Below, one piece after another: positions 63,267 through 64,000 of a DNA stretch of 64,000 bases (its first letter is position 1; each line of letters begins with the position of its first letter). The stretch is taken from the NCBI GenBank assembly GCA_049515135.1, contig JBEKUJ010000006.1, positions 1-64,000 on the forward strand. The letters run 5' to 3'. Below the pieces are notes generated by a model. It was not told the DNA's origin. It searched no databases and saw only the letters and a program-made list of their open reading frames with translations. Position numbers and translations under genes: made by a program. Source of the DNA: Fen-1364 sp049515135. Lineage in GTDB: Bacteria > Spirochaetota > Spirochaetia > SZUA-6 > Fen-1364.

Positions 63267-63887
63267 ATGATTCAAGATACAAAGGCTGCGGTCAACGATC
63301 CTTTCATTTTCATCCTTGCGGTCTGCGTCCTGCTCTTTGTCCTCATCATTTTCTTCATGGTCTACTTCCTGGTGCGCTACCGCAGGTCCCGCAACCCGCA
63401 CCCTGCCAACATATCCGGGAATGTCCTGCTGGAGGCGGCGTGGATCATCGGCGCCACCCTCATCGTTCTGCCGATGTTCTTTTACGCGTATAAGGGGTTC
63501 CAGTACCTGAGAACGCCCCCGTCGGACGGCATGCAGGTGAGGGTCATTGCGCGCCAGTGGTCATGGCTCTTCGAGTACCCCAACGGGCTGAAAAGCGGAG
63601 ACCTGGTGGTGCCGCAGGGGGTCAACGTGGTCCTCACCATGGAGTCCCTGGACGTGATCCACGGATTTTTCGTGCCGCACTACAGGATCAAGCAGGACGT
63701 GGTGCCGGGCATGCACAACAAGGTTTGGTTCAAGGCCACGGACCTCGGCACGACGGACCTCTTGTGCTCCCAGTATTGCGGGCAGGAGCATTCCAAAATG
63801 CTGGCCAAGGTCGCGGTGGTCCCGAAGGACTTGTTCGACAAATGGTACAACGGAGAGGATGTTCAGATCCCGGGCCTGGAAGACTAG
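63267..63887 (+). CDS. ctaC: cytochrome c oxidase subunit II
   Basis: A 206-residue subunit II: two membrane helices (about 12-35 and 55-80), then a cupredoxin domain with the CuA centre DVIHGFFVPHYR and CSQYCGQEHSKM (C-x3-C-x3-H-x2-M). The third residue, usually Glu, is Gln (a change at a position that contacts CuA through its main chain only). It lies last in the operon, after I-III-IV; in most operons subunit II comes first. No cytochrome c fusion is present, in line with the separate DUF2231-cytochrome c. Confidence 0.94.
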   Translation: MIQDTKAAVNDPFIFILAVCVLLFVLIIFFMVYFLVRYRRSRNPHPANISGNVLLEAAWIIGATLIVLPMFFYAYKGFQYLRTPPSDGMQVRVIARQWSWLFEYPNGLKSGDLVVPQGVNVVLTMESLDVIHGFFVPHYRIKQDVVPGMHNKVWFKATDLGTTDLLCSQYCGQEHSKMLAKVAVVPKDLFDKWYNGEDVQIPGLED

Positions 63888-63892
63888 GCGCT

Positions 63893-64000
63893 CTAGTTGC
63901 GCGGCGCGATACCGAAGAACGCGAGCACGGCGTCACGGGGATCCTCGTTCCCGTACAGGAAGGCATACATCACCGTTGAGATGAGGATCTTGCGCACGTA
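63893..64000 (-). CDS. partial gene, C-terminus only
   Basis: The last 35 codons of a minus-strand gene whose start lies beyond the window. The visible part reads YVRKILISTVMYAFLYGNED and ends FFGIAPRN, with TAG at 63893-63895. It is convergent with ctaC, whose stop is five bases away. The family is not recognised; the pattern suits the C-terminus of a flavoprotein or other enzyme but nothing specific can be claimed. Confidence 0.5.
   Translation of the reverse strand, partial: YVRKILISTVMYAFLYGNEDPRDAVLAFFGIAPRN

Overview
The window is high-GC (roughly 60-65%), densely coded DNA from a diderm, respiring bacterium. Signs of this are a TolC/RND efflux system, lipoproteins, an outer-membrane porin with a Lol-like ABC operon, and a heme-copper oxidase operon. 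No rRNA, tRNA or housekeeping phylogenetic marker is present, so the lineage is uncertain. The ABC ATPase / two permeases / LolA-like / porin operon is reminiscent of spirochaetes, but this is only a weak suggestion.

Layout. 1-620: a classical integron attC recombination site at the left edge, then a decayed SMP-30/gluconolactonase fragment. 625-3.5 kb: two small minus-strand operons (DUF998 + DUF1801; YCII + ECF42-type sigma factor), each headed by the same unusual promoter, TGTAGA-N17-CGACTA, which looks like the sigma factor's own regulon. 3.5-10.7 kb: a zinc-independent quinone oxidoreductase and glutamate synthase gltBD, with a perfect palindrome lying inside the gltB promoter. 10.8-15.5 kb: an MBL-fold hydrolase, an ankyrin/transglutaminase-like/TPR exported protein broken by one in-frame TAG, a short-chain dehydrogenase and thioredoxin. 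15.6-25.7 kb: HrpB helicase, a PHP phosphatase, a tripartite RND efflux operon (TolC-adaptor-pump) and a tiny divergent gene. 25.7-32.9 kb: UbiB-like kinase, a glutamine amidotransferase with an SRPBCC protein, and a divergent operon of a glycyl radical enzyme of unknown substrate, its activase and a flavin split-barrel protein. 32.9-35.4 kb: a cydA remnant translationally coupled to a cytochrome b5-DUF2231 fusion, then an ECF sigma factor fused to a membrane segment and an RskA-like domain. 35.4-43.7 kb: two hybrid histidine kinases, a NarL-type response regulator, two small winged-helix proteins and a NadD-like nucleotidyltransferase. 43.8-50.1 kb: the Lol-like ABC/porin operon. 50.3-55.9 kb: AzlCD, SDR, DUF4349 lipoprotein, epimerase, gene remnants, REP-like repeats and a two-lipoprotein operon. 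56-58.2 kb: FtsK. 58.3-63.9 kb: SYLF protein, a 3-hydroxyisobutyrate dehydrogenase-like enzyme, a DUF2231-cytochrome c, and cytochrome oxidase subunits I, III, IV and II, closely packed as one probable operon. Its subunit I has the A2-type YSHPAVY signature. A partial gene enters from the right edge.

The genes most worth following are the glycyl radical operon, the membrane-tethered sigma fusion, the self-contained ECF42 regulon and the two DUF2231-heme fusions. All functional statements are from reading motifs by eye; no database search was run.
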